From: an uncultured Bacilli bacterium
Lineage (GTDB): Bacteria; Bacillota_I; Bacilli_A; RF39; UBA660
Assembly: GCA_944327425.1 (NCBI GenBank)
Contig: CALVHJ010000082.1
Location: 1 to 5,692, forward strand
Length of the DNA stretch: 5,692 nucleotides
Reading direction: 5' to 3'
Part shown: one piece after another, positions 5,272 through 5,692 of the stretch
Position numbering within the stretch: position 1 is the stretch's first letter
How the letters are laid out: each line of letters opens with the position of its first letter
Position numbers and translations under genes: made by a program
The notes under the pieces: model-generated
What the model was told of the DNA's origin: nothing
The model's database searches: none
Seen by the model: the letters and a program-made list of their open reading frames with translations, nothing else

Positions 5272-5692
5272 TTACTTTAATATTTCGTTAATTAACTTAT
5301 CTAAACTAGAAAAATCAATAAAATCAACTTTTTTGTTATAAGTTTCTATTATCGCACTATCCTCAGCTGTTTGTTTTTCTTTTGGCAATTTCTTAACTGT
5401 ATTATAAAGTAGTTTCATCATAGTTCTATGAGCAAAGTTTAATTTTGAATAATCTATTCCACCTCTTAAATGAAATACTTTTACTTTTTCAAAAATTTCC
5501 TTTGGCACTTGCTTTTTTATATTATTCCTTATATTATTTTTATTTATTTCATCTGTTGGATCAGAAAGGCCAATGGTTGCAATAATAATATTTTTATTTG
5601 CAATATTATCTATTTTTTTCAAGGTTTTTGCCATTCCTAGTACTCCACCAGCATATAAGCCACCCAAATAAATAATGTTATCATAATCATTT
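5272..5692 (-). CDS. Flavodoxin-domain protein, N-terminus outside the window
   Basis: Flavodoxin-domain proteins bind FMN and carry electrons; this subgroup is related to HemG, the FMN-dependent protoporphyrinogen oxidase, but many members have no assigned partner. The frame is open to the right edge and adds NDYDNIIYL before GGLYAGGVLG, so the TTG at 5665-5667 is an internal leucine codon and the real start lies beyond the window. About 139 residues are visible, and I estimate 40 or so are missing, including the N-terminal phosphate-binding T-G-N-T type loop. Supporting signs are the strand-loop DNIIYLGGLYAGG, the central strand KNIIIATIGLSDP, and the hallmark of the subgroup, VKVFHLRGGIDYSKLNF, followed by a helix with LYNTVKKLP. 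The substrate or redox partner cannot be told. A clear terminator follows the TAA. Confidence 0.83.
   Translation of the reverse strand, partial: NDYDNIIYLGGLYAGGVLGMAKTLKKIDNIANKNIIIATIGLSDPTDEINKNNIRNNIKKQVPKEIFEKVKVFHLRGGIDYSKLNFAHRTMMKLLYNTVKKLPKEKQTAEDSAIIETYNKKVDFIDFSSLDKLINEILK

Noticed and set aside
5665..5667. TTG as the start of the flavodoxin-domain gene
   Set aside because: The frame stays open to the window edge and the added residues NDYDNIIYL fit the flavodoxin strand, so this is an internal leucine codon.
1..5692. Mycoplasma-type code with TGA read as tryptophan
   Set aside because: Tryptophans in the intact genes use TGG (for example in NWNLN and IWWANIP of the aldolase fusion), and no intact gene needs TGA read-through.

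Overview
The window comes from a very AT-rich genome. Tryptophan is encoded by TGG in the intact genes and TGA appears only as a stop, so the standard bacterial code applies and a TGA=Trp mycoplasma is excluded. Strong AAGGAG-type ribosome sites, short intergenic gaps and separate coaB and coaC genes (the arrangement known from streptococci) suggest a low-GC Firmicute, perhaps a host-associated Bacilli, Erysipelotrichia or Clostridia lineage. The placement is inferred from style, not from a marker gene.

Layout from left to right. (1) 1-337 (+): a short inverted repeat, then the N-terminal half of an IS3-type transposase OrfA, cut off in a pyrimidine-rich tract. (2) 2766-353 (-): a tight three-gene operon of coaC (phosphopantothenoylcysteine decarboxylase), coaB (phosphopantothenate-cysteine ligase) and a 383-residue protein joining an unassigned N-terminal domain to a class II aldolase/adducin domain. 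(3) 2767-2854: a compact divergent promoter region with a symmetric LysR-box-like dyad over both -35 elements. (4) 2855-3727 (+): a LysR-family regulator. (5) 3728-4043: about 320 bases without an intact gene, holding a short winged-helix-like coding remnant and several small hairpins. (6) 5015-4068 (-): a 315-residue protein of unknown function with its own promoter and terminator. (7) 5050-5213: no supported gene. (8) 5692-5272 (-): the C-terminal part of a flavodoxin-domain protein entering from the right edge, followed by a clear terminator.

The coherent unit is lysR plus coaC-coaB-aldolase. CoaB joins cysteine to 4'-phosphopantothenate and CoaC decarboxylates the product to 4'-phosphopantetheine, the central steps of coenzyme A synthesis. 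The sequence suggests that the divergent LysR protein controls them. The third gene overlaps coaB by 11 bases, so it is probably co-translated, yet class II aldolases have no established role in CoA synthesis. This linkage is the most interesting point in the window. The other genes look independent of it.
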